A DNA stretch of 64,000 nt from Atopobium sp. Lineage in GTDB: Bacteria; Actinomycetota; Coriobacteriia; Coriobacteriales; Atopobiaceae. The stretch lies in the NCBI GenBank assembly GCA_015259035.1, contig JABZHC010000002.1, positions 15,820-79,819 on the forward strand. Reading direction: 5' to 3'. Both the position numbers and the translations under genes were made by a program. Of this stretch, positions 33,613 to 41,370 are shown in pieces; the first letter of the stretch is position 1; each line of letters begins with the position of its first letter. The notes beneath the pieces are model-generated. The model made no database searches, was not told where the DNA came from, and saw nothing but the letters and a program-made list of their open reading frames with translations.

Positions 33613-35403
33613 GTGGCACTAACAAATAACGTGTTTTCTGTATTAAAAACCATTGCTCTTTCTGACGAGAAGCTCAATCAGAGACAGCTTGCAGAAGAGA
33701 CTGAGCTTTCTTTGGGATCAGTTAATTCAGCAGTAAAAACGCTTGAGGACCAGGGTCTTATTGAAGAGGGACTCATCACACCAAAGGGTCTTGAAGCTCT
33801 GAAACCTTATGAGGTTAAGAATGCCATTATTATGGCAGCTGGTCTGTCTTCTCGCTTTGCACCTATTTCATATGAGAAGCCAAAGGGTGTCCTGAAGGTT
33901 CGTGGAGAAGTTCTGATCGAACGTCAGATTCATCAGTTGCTTGAAGCTGGTATTACTGACATCACCGTTGTTGTGGGTTATAAGAAGGAGTACTTCTTCT
34001 ATCTGGAGGAGAAGTATGGCGTCAAGATTGTTGTTAACCCAGATTATGCAACAAGAAATAACAACTCTACGCTTTGGTATGTAAAAGACCAGCTTGATAA
34101 TACGTATATCTGCTCGTCAGATGACTACTTTACTCAGAACCCATTTGAGCACTATGTCTATGAGGCTTATTACTCAGCAACCTATGTGGCAGGAGAAACT
34201 GACGAGTGGTGTCTTAAAGAGGGCCGCGGGGGACGTATTACCGGCGTAGAAATTGGTGGCTCTAACTCTTGGATTATGCTCGGCCACGTCTATTTTGATA
34301 GGCAATTCTCAAAGAAGTTTGTAGATATTCTTGATGCTGTCTACGACAAGCCAGAAACCGCTGATATGCTCTGGGAAGAGATTTACGTCCGTCATATCAA
34401 AGAGCTTTCTATGACCATTAGAAAGTATCCTGACGGCGTTATTTACGAGTTTGATTCCCTTGATGAGCTTCGTCAGTTTGACCCAGCATTTATTGAGAAC
34501 ATCGACTCAGAGATTTTTGACAACATTGTCTCGGTGCTTCATTGCCAGAAGAAGGATATCCACGGTTTCTATCCTCTAAAACAGGGACTTACCAATCTGT
34601 CTGCTCACTTTATTGTGGGATATGGTGATGATGCTCAGGAGTATGTCTATAGACATCCTGGCGTTGGTACCGAGAAACTTGTTGATCGTGCAGCTGAAGA
34701 GGCTGGTCTTCGACTTGCTCGTGAGCTTGGCCTAGACAGTACCTTTATTTACGAGGACCAAAAAGAGGGTTGGAAGATTTCCAAGTTTGTGAAAAACGCT
34801 CAGAATCTTGATCCTCATAACCCTGAGCAGCTCAAGCGTGCAATGGAGATGGGTAATAAACTGCATCATAGCGGCGCGTCACTTGATCGTTCTTTTGACT
34901 TTGTCAATGAGGGCCTTAATTACGAGAAACTCCTGCTTGAAGAAGGTCCTATTGAGATTCCTGGCTACTATGAGCTTCGCGAGAAGGTCCTGCGTTTGAA
35001 GAAGTATGCTGACGCTGATCAGTATCCAGTTGTTATTTCTCACAATGATTTCTTCTATCTGAATTTCTTGATTGACGAGTCAGACACCTACAGCCTTATT
35101 GACTGGGAATATGCGGGAATGTCAGATGAGGCTAATGACTTTGGAACCTTTACGGTTTGCTGTGAGCTTACTGATGATGAGGCTAATGCTGCTATTGATT
35201 ACTACTTTGGAAAAGAGGCAACGTTTGAGCAGCGCAGACACTTCTGGAGCTATGTAGTCTTTGCTGGTTGGTGCTGGTATCTCTGGTCTCTGGTTAAGGA
35301 AGCAGAGGGCGAGAACGTAGGCGAGTGGTTCTTCATTTACTATCGCTACGCTGCAAACAATATTGATCGTGTTCTTTCTTGGTACGAAGACGCTCAGAAC
35401 TAA
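33613..35403 (+). CDS. Winged-helix / phosphocholine cytidylyltransferase / choline kinase fusion (LicC-LicA)
   Basis: A 596-residue three-domain protein. Residues 1-65: MarR-type winged helix (RQLAEETELSLGSVNSAVKTL). About 70-300: nucleotidyltransferase like LicC (IIMAAGLSSRFAPISYEKPKG, the CTP-binding loop). About 320-590: choline/ethanolamine kinase like LicA (ISHNDFFYLNFL near 475, LIDWEYAGMSDEANDF near 496). It would phosphorylate choline and activate it to CDP-choline in one polypeptide. GTG 33613 follows GGAGGAACC, which decides the start over an upstream ATG. The N-terminal DNA-binding domain suggests the enzyme also senses or regulates its own operon; this is inference. Confidence 0.88.
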   Translation: MALTNNVFSVLKTIALSDEKLNQRQLAEETELSLGSVNSAVKTLEDQGLIEEGLITPKGLEALKPYEVKNAIIMAAGLSSRFAPISYEKPKGVLKVRGEVLIERQIHQLLEAGITDITVVVGYKKEYFFYLEEKYGVKIVVNPDYATRNNNSTLWYVKDQLDNTYICSSDDYFTQNPFEHYVYEAYYSATYVAGETDEWCLKEGRGGRITGVEIGGSNSWIMLGHVYFDRQFSKKFVDILDAVYDKPETADMLWEEIYVRHIKELSMTIRKYPDGVIYEFDSLDELRQFDPAFIENIDSEIFDNIVSVLHCQKKDIHGFYPLKQGLTNLSAHFIVGYGDDAQEYVYRHPGVGTEKLVDRAAEEAGLRLARELGLDSTFIYEDQKEGWKISKFVKNAQNLDPHNPEQLKRAMEMGNKLHHSGASLDRSFDFVNEGLNYEKLLLEEGPIEIPGYYELREKVLRLKKYADADQYPVVISHNDFFYLNFLIDESDTYSLIDWEYAGMSDEANDFGTFTVCCELTDDEANAAIDYYFGKEATFEQRRHFWSYVVFAGWCWYLWSLVKEAEGENVGEWFFIYYRYAANNIDRVLSWYEDAQN

Positions 35404-35421
35404 GGGCAAAAGGGGAAAATT

Positions 35422-36369
35422 ATGTATTACGGTCTTTTAAGCGGTATTCTTTGGGCGGTTGATACCGTTATTCTTGGTGTTGCTCTTGGTATGAGTCCTT
35501 ATGTTGATTCAGCTCAGGCGTCATTTGCCAGCGCATTCATGCACGATTTCTTTGCTGCTGCAGTTCTTTTAGTCATGATGGCTCAGAAGGGAAGACTTAA
35601 AGACACCCTTGAGGCAGCAAAAACAAAGAGTGGTCGTGTAGTCATGCTTGGCGCACTCCTGGGTGGACCAATTGGTATGAGTGGTTACTTAGCTGCTATT
35701 AATACCATTGGACCTGGTTACACCGCTGCTATTTCAGCTTTCTATCCTGCAGTTGGTTCGGTTTTAGCATGGCTTTTGCTCAAAGAAAAGATGAACTTAA
35801 AGCAGGTTATTGCCCTTATCGTTGCTCTTGTTGGCGTCATGGTTATTGGTCTCTCAACGGCAGCAGGCGAGGGTAACGGAAACGTTCTTGTGGGTATCTT
35901 GGGCGTTGCTGCTTGTGTCTTTGGCTGGGGTTCTGAGGCGGTTATTTTGGCTTGGGGCATGCAAGACGATGCTGTTGATAATGAGACTGCTCTTCAGATT
36001 AGGGAAACCACCTCTGCATTTGCATACGGTCTTCTCATCTTGCCATTGGCTGGTTCCGTTGATTTTGCTGCACAGGTTGCTCTGACTCCTGCTAATGGCG
36101 TTGTCTTTATTGCTGCTCTTGCAGGTACCGCCTCATATCTCTTCTACTACAAGGCAATTGACGCCATCGGTGCTTCTCGCGGTATGGCACTGAACATTTC
36201 TTACTCTGCGTGGTCGGTCATTTTTGCAGCTCTTGCAGGTATTATCCTGCCAACAATTATGCCTGAAGCAATTCCATCTCCACTGGTTGTAATTTGCTGC
36301 ATTGTCATTATTGTAGGAACGGTTCTTTCTGCAACTCCAGACTGGAGTGAGCTCTTTAGTAAAGAGTAG
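35422..36369 (+). CDS. licB: LicB-type choline transporter (EamA/DMT family)
   Basis: A 315-residue protein with about ten membrane helices and two EamA repeats; the opening GLLSGILWAVDTVILGVAL and LLGGPIGMSGYLAAI match LicB choline permeases. It would import choline for the LicC-LicA fusion encoded 18 bp upstream. GGGGAAAA precedes the ATG. The operon ends at a terminator. Confidence 0.88.
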   Translation: MYYGLLSGILWAVDTVILGVALGMSPYVDSAQASFASAFMHDFFAAAVLLVMMAQKGRLKDTLEAAKTKSGRVVMLGALLGGPIGMSGYLAAINTIGPGYTAAISAFYPAVGSVLAWLLLKEKMNLKQVIALIVALVGVMVIGLSTAAGEGNGNVLVGILGVAACVFGWGSEAVILAWGMQDDAVDNETALQIRETTSAFAYGLLILPLAGSVDFAAQVALTPANGVVFIAALAGTASYLFYYKAIDAIGASRGMALNISYSAWSVIFAALAGIILPTIMPEAIPSPLVVICCIVIIVGTVLSATPDWSELFSKE

Positions 36370-36390
36370 GTTAGCTTTATTCAAACAAAC

Positions 36391-36427
36391 TAAAAACCCG
36401 CAGCTGTTGAGCTGCGGGTCTTTTTGT
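36391..36427. terminator. Bidirectional terminator after licB
   Basis: A perfect 10-bp stem ACCCGCAGCT / AGCTGCGGGT with loop GTTG and T-runs on both strands, between licB and a convergent glycosyltransferase gene. Confidence 0.93.
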
Positions 36428-36444
36428 GTAGAGAACAAATGGAG

Positions 36445-37248
36445 TTAGCCGTTACTTTTTTGTCCGCTCTTATAAGCCATGTTGATGAGCTTGGCCACAG
36501 GAGCTGGCCAGAACTTCTTGAGCATCTCTAGGTCCTCCTGTTCACGACGGTTGTCGTGAATAAGGTGGCTGGTTTCAGAATCTTCGTGGATGCGGTGAAG
36601 CATCAGTACACGGGTGTCGTACAAGAAATCACCTTCACGCTTGCTGATTGCTTCCCATGCTTCCCAATCCAGGTTAGAGCCAAATCCAGCCTTGAAAACA
36701 GGCACTTCAAGGTTGGGGAGAACCAGCGTGGTGCTTGGACAGCAAATAGCACAGCCCAGCTCAAGCGCACGACGTTTAGCCCATGCTTTACCTGCATTTT
36801 CTGGCTTGGAGAGCGAGTACAAAAGACGACGCTTTACCTTAAGCAAGCGATTTTCAAGAACTTCTTCACCGTCGCGCAGCTCTCCGTAATTGGTGAAGTA
36901 AATTAGTGGGCGAGAAGAGCTGTTCACGCGTTCAAGCATGTACTCTGCATAGTTTGGTTTGTAGAGATCATCTTGGTGAGCGATGGTTACTAACGGAGTC
37001 GTACAAACGCTCACGGCAAAGTTCCAGTCGCCAGCAATGCCTCCCGGACCGGGATTAACATGCATGGGAATGTTGTACTTCTCGCAAAGAGACTGAATCA
37101 GTTCATTTGGTGTTGAAGTAGCCAAAAGAATATTCGTAGACAGTGTTTGCTCTTTGAGCGAGAGAATGCACTCTTCTAGATAGGGGCTCTCGCCATAAGC
37201 ACAGACAGCAAACGTGTGATCCTGAGGTGTATACATTGCTACATCCAA
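36445..37248 (-). CDS. Family 2 glycosyltransferase
   Basis: A 267-residue GT-A type enzyme: VCAYGESPYLEECILSL at the start, NPGPGGIAGDWNFAV, and the metal-binding HQDDLY. Acceptor unknown; placement between licB and the second licD points to the same surface polymer. MDVAM offers two starts; 37248 is used, 37236 is possible. It lies on the opposite strand from the neighbours. Confidence 0.85.
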   Translation of the reverse strand: MDVAMYTPQDHTFAVCAYGESPYLEECILSLKEQTLSTNILLATSTPNELIQSLCEKYNIPMHVNPGPGGIAGDWNFAVSVCTTPLVTIAHQDDLYKPNYAEYMLERVNSSSRPLIYFTNYGELRDGEEVLENRLLKVKRRLLYSLSKPENAGKAWAKRRALELGCAICCPSTTLVLPNLEVPVFKAGFGSNLDWEAWEAISKREGDFLYDTRVLMLHRIHEDSETSHLIHDNRREQEDLEMLKKFWPAPVAKLINMAYKSGQKSNG

Positions 37249-37299
37249 TCGATTAGCTCCGATGTCTAGTATTATAAGAATGTTATCGGACGATGGCGA

Positions 37300-38235
37300 A
37301 TGGGAGCCTTTGTGGAGTCTGACGGATATAAGACATACGAGAACCCCAATGAGCTAAGAAGGATTCAGATTCTTTCCACGCTTTTGATGGATGAGCTTGA
37401 CCGCGTCTGTACGGAGCTTGGTATTTCGTATCAGGCGTACGGTGGAACAGCTATTGGCGCTGTGAGGCACAAAGGCTTTATTCCTTGGGATGATGATGTA
37501 GACATCTCGATGTTCCGCGAGGACTATGAGATTTTTTTGGAGAAGGCACCAGCACTTCTTCGTCCAGATTTTTGCATTCAAAACGGCAGGACGAACAATT
37601 ACTTTCCTGCAGTAAATACAAACCTTTCTTTAAAGGGAACAGTGTGTGTTCCTGATGAGTTTATGACCTGCCCTTTTACGTACGCTATCTCAATTGGAAT
37701 TTTCCCCTTTGATAAGATTCCTGCAGACCCTAAGAAGCTTGCCAAGATTAAGCGTCAGACATGGTTCTGGGGTCGTCTGAACTTCCTTCTGGTTACTCCA
37801 ACTCCACGCGTGCCGTTGACTGGCTGGAAGAAGAAAGTTGCTCTTGCGGGATGTTTTGTCATTCACCACACCTTGAAGCTCTTTAGGGTTTCATCCGCGC
37901 TGATTCAGCGTAAGTGGGATGAGGCAGCTCGTACTGCGGAGGGCGAGAATACCAATCATTACGCCAGTTTTGTTGAACCTGATCCAGAGAACTGGTCTAT
38001 GGATAAAGAGGATGTATTTCCTATGGTTCGTGTTCCTTTTGAGGACATTACTACTACGCTTCCTAAGGAATACGACAAGCTCTTAACCAGAGGATATGGT
38101 AATTACATGCAGCTTCCTCCAGAAAAGGATAGAAAGAATCACCATCCTGGCGCGCTTGATTTTGGTAAGTGGAAAGATGTGGATGTTACCAAGGGAAGTC
38201 GTCAGGCATTTGAAGATTTTGGCCAGAAAAGCTAA
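37300..38235 (+). CDS. licD: LicD-family phosphotransferase (second copy)
   Basis: A 311-residue LicD protein with GGTAIGAVRHKGFIPWDDDVD and a C-terminal GNYMQLPPEKDRKNH. It is clearly related to the first LicD but diverged, so the two may decorate different sugars. The start is ATG 37300; GTG 37312 with GGGAG at the right distance is an alternative. Three bases separate it from the flippase gene. Confidence 0.9.
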   Translation: MGAFVESDGYKTYENPNELRRIQILSTLLMDELDRVCTELGISYQAYGGTAIGAVRHKGFIPWDDDVDISMFREDYEIFLEKAPALLRPDFCIQNGRTNNYFPAVNTNLSLKGTVCVPDEFMTCPFTYAISIGIFPFDKIPADPKKLAKIKRQTWFWGRLNFLLVTPTPRVPLTGWKKKVALAGCFVIHHTLKLFRVSSALIQRKWDEAARTAEGENTNHYASFVEPDPENWSMDKEDVFPMVRVPFEDITTTLPKEYDKLLTRGYGNYMQLPPEKDRKNHHPGALDFGKWKDVDVTKGSRQAFEDFGQKS

Positions 38236-38237
38236 TT

Positions 38238-39488
38238 ATGACTATTGATACTTCTGCGGAACAGCTTAAGAAAAACTACTTCTGGAATACGCTTGGTTCT
38301 TTGATGAACGCGGCTTCAACGGTACTTATGTTGATGGTAGTCACGCGTACCATGGGAGCTGCCGCTGGTGGTGTTTTCTCGCTTGCGTATGCTGTGGCCC
38401 AGCAGCTGATGGTCATTGGTCACTTTGAGATTAGAACGTACCAGGTTACCGATACAGAAGAAGTATTTTCGTTTGGCGTGTACCTTGCTGCACGAATTAT
38501 CACAACTGTTTTAATGATTGCGGGAATTGCTATTTTTACCCTGCAGTCTCAGGGGTTGAGTTACGAGGGTGTGCTGTATGCTCTTATTGCGTCGCTACGT
38601 TTATTTGACGTTGTAGAAGATGTATTTCACGGCATGTTCCAGCAGCATGGTCGCTTAGATATTGCTGGCAGGGCATTCTTTTATCGTGTACTTGCAACGG
38701 TTGTTGGCTTTGCAGTAGGTGTGCTTCTTACAAAGAACCTGCTTGTTGGTGCAGCTCTTTCTTTTGTTGCATCGCTGATAGTTATGATTGTGCTTGTCAT
38801 TCCTCCTACTAAGAGGATGGCAACGCTTAAGCCTACGTTTGACTTTACGCAAATTACAAAGCTGCTGGTTACTACTGCTCCGTTGTTTGCTGGCTCATTC
38901 TTGCTGACGTACGTTGTTGGTGCTCCTCGCTATGCGTTGGGCGGTCTGAGTAATCAGGAACTTCTTACCTTCTTTACCGCTCTTGCTATGCCCGCTATGG
39001 TTATCAATCTTTTAAGTAACTTTGTCTTTAAGCCACTGCTTACTCAGATGGCTGAGTATTGGAATAATCAGCAAGACAAGCAGTTTGTGGGCCTGATTCT
39101 TAAGGGTTTTGCCGTAGTTGCTTTAGCTACTGCTGTTTCTATGGCGCTGGCTTGGCCGCTAGGCGCTCCAGTTCTTGGACTTCTCTATGGTCTTGATTTT
39201 GAACCGTATAAGCTGGAGCTTTTGATGCTGCTTTTTGGCGGTCTTCTTAATGCCCTCACAGTTATTTTGTACTACGCTGTAGTAACCATGCGTAAGCAGG
39301 TAGCGGTATTTGTGAGCTATGCAGCAGGTGCAGGTTTTGCCGCGCTTACAGGAGGATGGTTTGTAGGCAACTTTGGCATTATGGGAGCATGTGTGCTCTA
39401 TGATGTCTCGCTTGCAATTCTTGCTCTAGTATTTGGAATCTTCTGCTTCTTGGGATTTAAAGACCAAAAGGAAAAGTCCGCTGTGTAA
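38238..39488 (+). CDS. Wzx-like polysaccharide flippase
   Basis: A 416-residue protein with 12 or so membrane helices and the N-terminal pattern KKNYFWNTLGSLMNAASTV, as in the polysaccharide transporter/MOP superfamily. It would move the lipid-linked repeat across the membrane. Cotranscribed with the second licD. No Wzy polymerase is recognised in the window. Confidence 0.87.
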   Translation: MTIDTSAEQLKKNYFWNTLGSLMNAASTVLMLMVVTRTMGAAAGGVFSLAYAVAQQLMVIGHFEIRTYQVTDTEEVFSFGVYLAARIITTVLMIAGIAIFTLQSQGLSYEGVLYALIASLRLFDVVEDVFHGMFQQHGRLDIAGRAFFYRVLATVVGFAVGVLLTKNLLVGAALSFVASLIVMIVLVIPPTKRMATLKPTFDFTQITKLLVTTAPLFAGSFLLTYVVGAPRYALGGLSNQELLTFFTALAMPAMVINLLSNFVFKPLLTQMAEYWNNQQDKQFVGLILKGFAVVALATAVSMALAWPLGAPVLGLLYGLDFEPYKLELLMLLFGGLLNALTVILYYAVVTMRKQVAVFVSYAAGAGFAALTGGWFVGNFGIMGACVLYDVSLAILALVFGIFCFLGFKDQKEKSAV

Positions 39489-39545
39489 GCGGACTTTTTA
39501 ATGTATTACCTGTGTGAGCGTGCCGTCAGGGAGCTGACGTGTCGT

Positions 39546-39932
39546 TTACACGCGAGTACGCTGATTAAGATCAGTTACAAAACCAAGGTTTTTCTCGTCT
39601 CGTGCATCTTTGTCACGCAGAGCAAGCTCAGCTGAAAGCTGCTCAACCTTATAGGTGAGCTTGGAGATTGCACAGGACTGATGGAAAATCCTGATAAGCA
39701 TCATCACAATAACCAGCATCAGGACAAAGTTTGCAGGGCTCATAAAGCCAAACAGACCCGAGAAGAAATACGCAAGTTGGGGAATAAGCGCAAACAAAAC
39801 GAGGATTCCTGCAGAAACAACCCAATAGACAGAGTCGGAGATACGAATCTTTGATTTACGGACGCTATTGATGACAATGCCCATGGCAAAAAGAGCACCA
39901 ATAAGCAGCAGAATTCTGAGAACTAAAGTCAT
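39546..39932 (-). CDS. DUF2304 membrane protein
   Basis: A 128-residue protein with three membrane helices and a C-terminal coiled-coil-like helix (LTYKVEQLSAELALRD). This is the layout of DUF2304 proteins, which usually pair with a dolichol-phosphate-mannose-synthase-like GT2, exactly as here (9 bp from the upstream gene on the same strand). Confidence 0.85.
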   Translation of the reverse strand: MTLVLRILLLIGALFAMGIVINSVRKSKIRISDSVYWVVSAGILVLFALIPQLAYFFSGLFGFMSPANFVLMLVIVMMLIRIFHQSCAISKLTYKVEQLSAELALRDKDARDEKNLGFVTDLNQRTRV

Positions 39933-39941
39933 GGTGTCACC

Positions 39942-40622
39942 TTATCTAAACCACTGGAAAAGCAAAAGCGAGAGGCACGTGCGAGCCATATACATAATTG
40001 AGTTATAGAAGCTCAAATAGGACTCGCCTCCTTGACGCTCACGCATCTCAGTTTCAATCTCGACAACCTTAGCTCCTCGACGCATCAGCAGCGAGATAGT
40101 GTCTGGCTCGGGGGAGAAGTCAAAGGAGCGCGCATACGTCTCAATGAGACCACGATCGTACATACGCATGCCTGAGGTAGGGTCAGTAATGGTTTGACCA
40201 GTGCTTGTCTTGATAAGCCAAGAAATCAGCTTGGAGCCAATCTCTCGAGGAGAGTTTCCGCGAGCCTTGGTGACAAAGCGGGAAGCAATAACAATGTTTG
40301 CTCCCTCGTTTACCATTGCTTGCGCCATAGGAGCAATGTACTCAGGTCTATGTTGACCATCGGAGTCAAACTGCACCACAGCGTCATAACCATGTTCTTT
40401 GGCATAGCGCATACCAGCTCTAAAGCCTGCGGAAAGGCCTCCGTTAACTGGCAAATTGAGGTAGTTAAATCCACGCTCTTTACAGATATCCAGTGTGCGG
40501 TCAGCGGAGCCATCGTTGATTATGATGTAATCAACTTGAGGAGCTACCTGGCACAACTCTGTAATAGTTGAAGCAATGCAGGCTTCTTCGTTGTAAGCGG
40601 GAACGACTGCAAGAATTCTCAC
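39942..40622 (-). CDS. Polyprenyl-phosphate GT2 glycosyltransferase
   Basis: A 226-residue GT2 of the DPM1/ArnC type without a membrane domain: ILAVVPAYNEEACI, INDGSADRT, QFDSDGQH and DPTSGMRMYD. It would transfer a sugar to polyprenyl phosphate, making a donor for GT-C enzymes such as the DUF6541-like protein. GTG 40622 has AAAGGA at normal distance; ATG 40628 is too close to it. It is paired with DUF2304. Confidence 0.88.
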   Translation of the reverse strand: MRILAVVPAYNEEACIASTITELCQVAPQVDYIIINDGSADRTLDICKERGFNYLNLPVNGGLSAGFRAGMRYAKEHGYDAVVQFDSDGQHRPEYIAPMAQAMVNEGANIVIASRFVTKARGNSPREIGSKLISWLIKTSTGQTITDPTSGMRMYDRGLIETYARSFDFSPEPDTISLLMRRGAKVVEIETEMRERQGGESYLSFYNSIMYMARTCLSLLLFQWFR

Positions 40623-40738
40623 AAGCATCCTTTGAATTGCAAATTACACGTTAACTGCATGAATATCATAGCTCAAAAGCCGAATTAAACTTGACTCGTA
40701 TATAGTAGATTACCTAAAGAAATCGAAAGGTGAACGCT

Positions 40739-41344
40739 ATGGAGTTTCCAAAAGAGCTTAAAAACCCTATTCAATCGGGCAATTTTACGTTTTATGACAC
40801 CTCGATTGAAGGTGTAAAGGTTGTGGACGTAAAGCTGTACGGTGATGCGCGTGGTGGCTTTATGGAGACCTATCGTGAAGAAAACTTTGTTGCAGGCGGC
40901 ATTGATGCTTCTTTTGTACAGGATAATCAGTCCTCATCCGTTCAGGGCGTGCTCCGCGGCCTTCACTTCCAGATTGAGCATCCTCAGGCAAAGCTTGTGC
41001 GTGTAATCTCTGGCACTGTCTTTGACGTTGCTGTTGACCTGCGAGAGGGAAGTCCAACTTGGGGTCAGTGGGAAGGCGTTGTCCTGTCCGCTGAGAACCG
41101 CAGGCAGTTCTTTGTTCCTCGCGGATTTGCCCACGGTTTCTTGGTACTCTCTGAGACTGCGGAGTTCTGCTATAAGTGTGACGACATCTATCATCCAGGT
41201 GATGAGGGCGGCATCATGTGGAATGATCCAGAGCTTGGCATTGAGTGGCCAGCATTTCTTGGCGAGAAGACCTTAGATTCAGCAAAGGTTATTCTTTCCG
41301 ACAAAGATAAGATTCATCCAGCACTTTCTTCACTTAAGAAGTAA
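40739..41344 (+). CDS. rfbC: dTDP-4-dehydrorhamnose 3,5-epimerase
   Basis: A 201-residue RfbC/RmlC cupin: GDARGGFMETYRE, VLRGLHFQ with the catalytic His, and FVPRGFAHGFLVLS. It completes the rhamnose set (with rfbA, rfbD, rfbB 8-11 kb upstream) but has its own transcription unit. ATG 40739 follows AAAGGTG; the GTG at 40730 lies within the ribosome-binding site. Confidence 0.94.
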   Translation: MEFPKELKNPIQSGNFTFYDTSIEGVKVVDVKLYGDARGGFMETYREENFVAGGIDASFVQDNQSSSVQGVLRGLHFQIEHPQAKLVRVISGTVFDVAVDLREGSPTWGQWEGVVLSAENRRQFFVPRGFAHGFLVLSETAEFCYKCDDIYHPGDEGGIMWNDPELGIEWPAFLGEKTLDSAKVILSDKDKIHPALSSLKK

Positions 41345-41370
41345 CAAGCGCTGAAGGCAAGTTAGGTACT

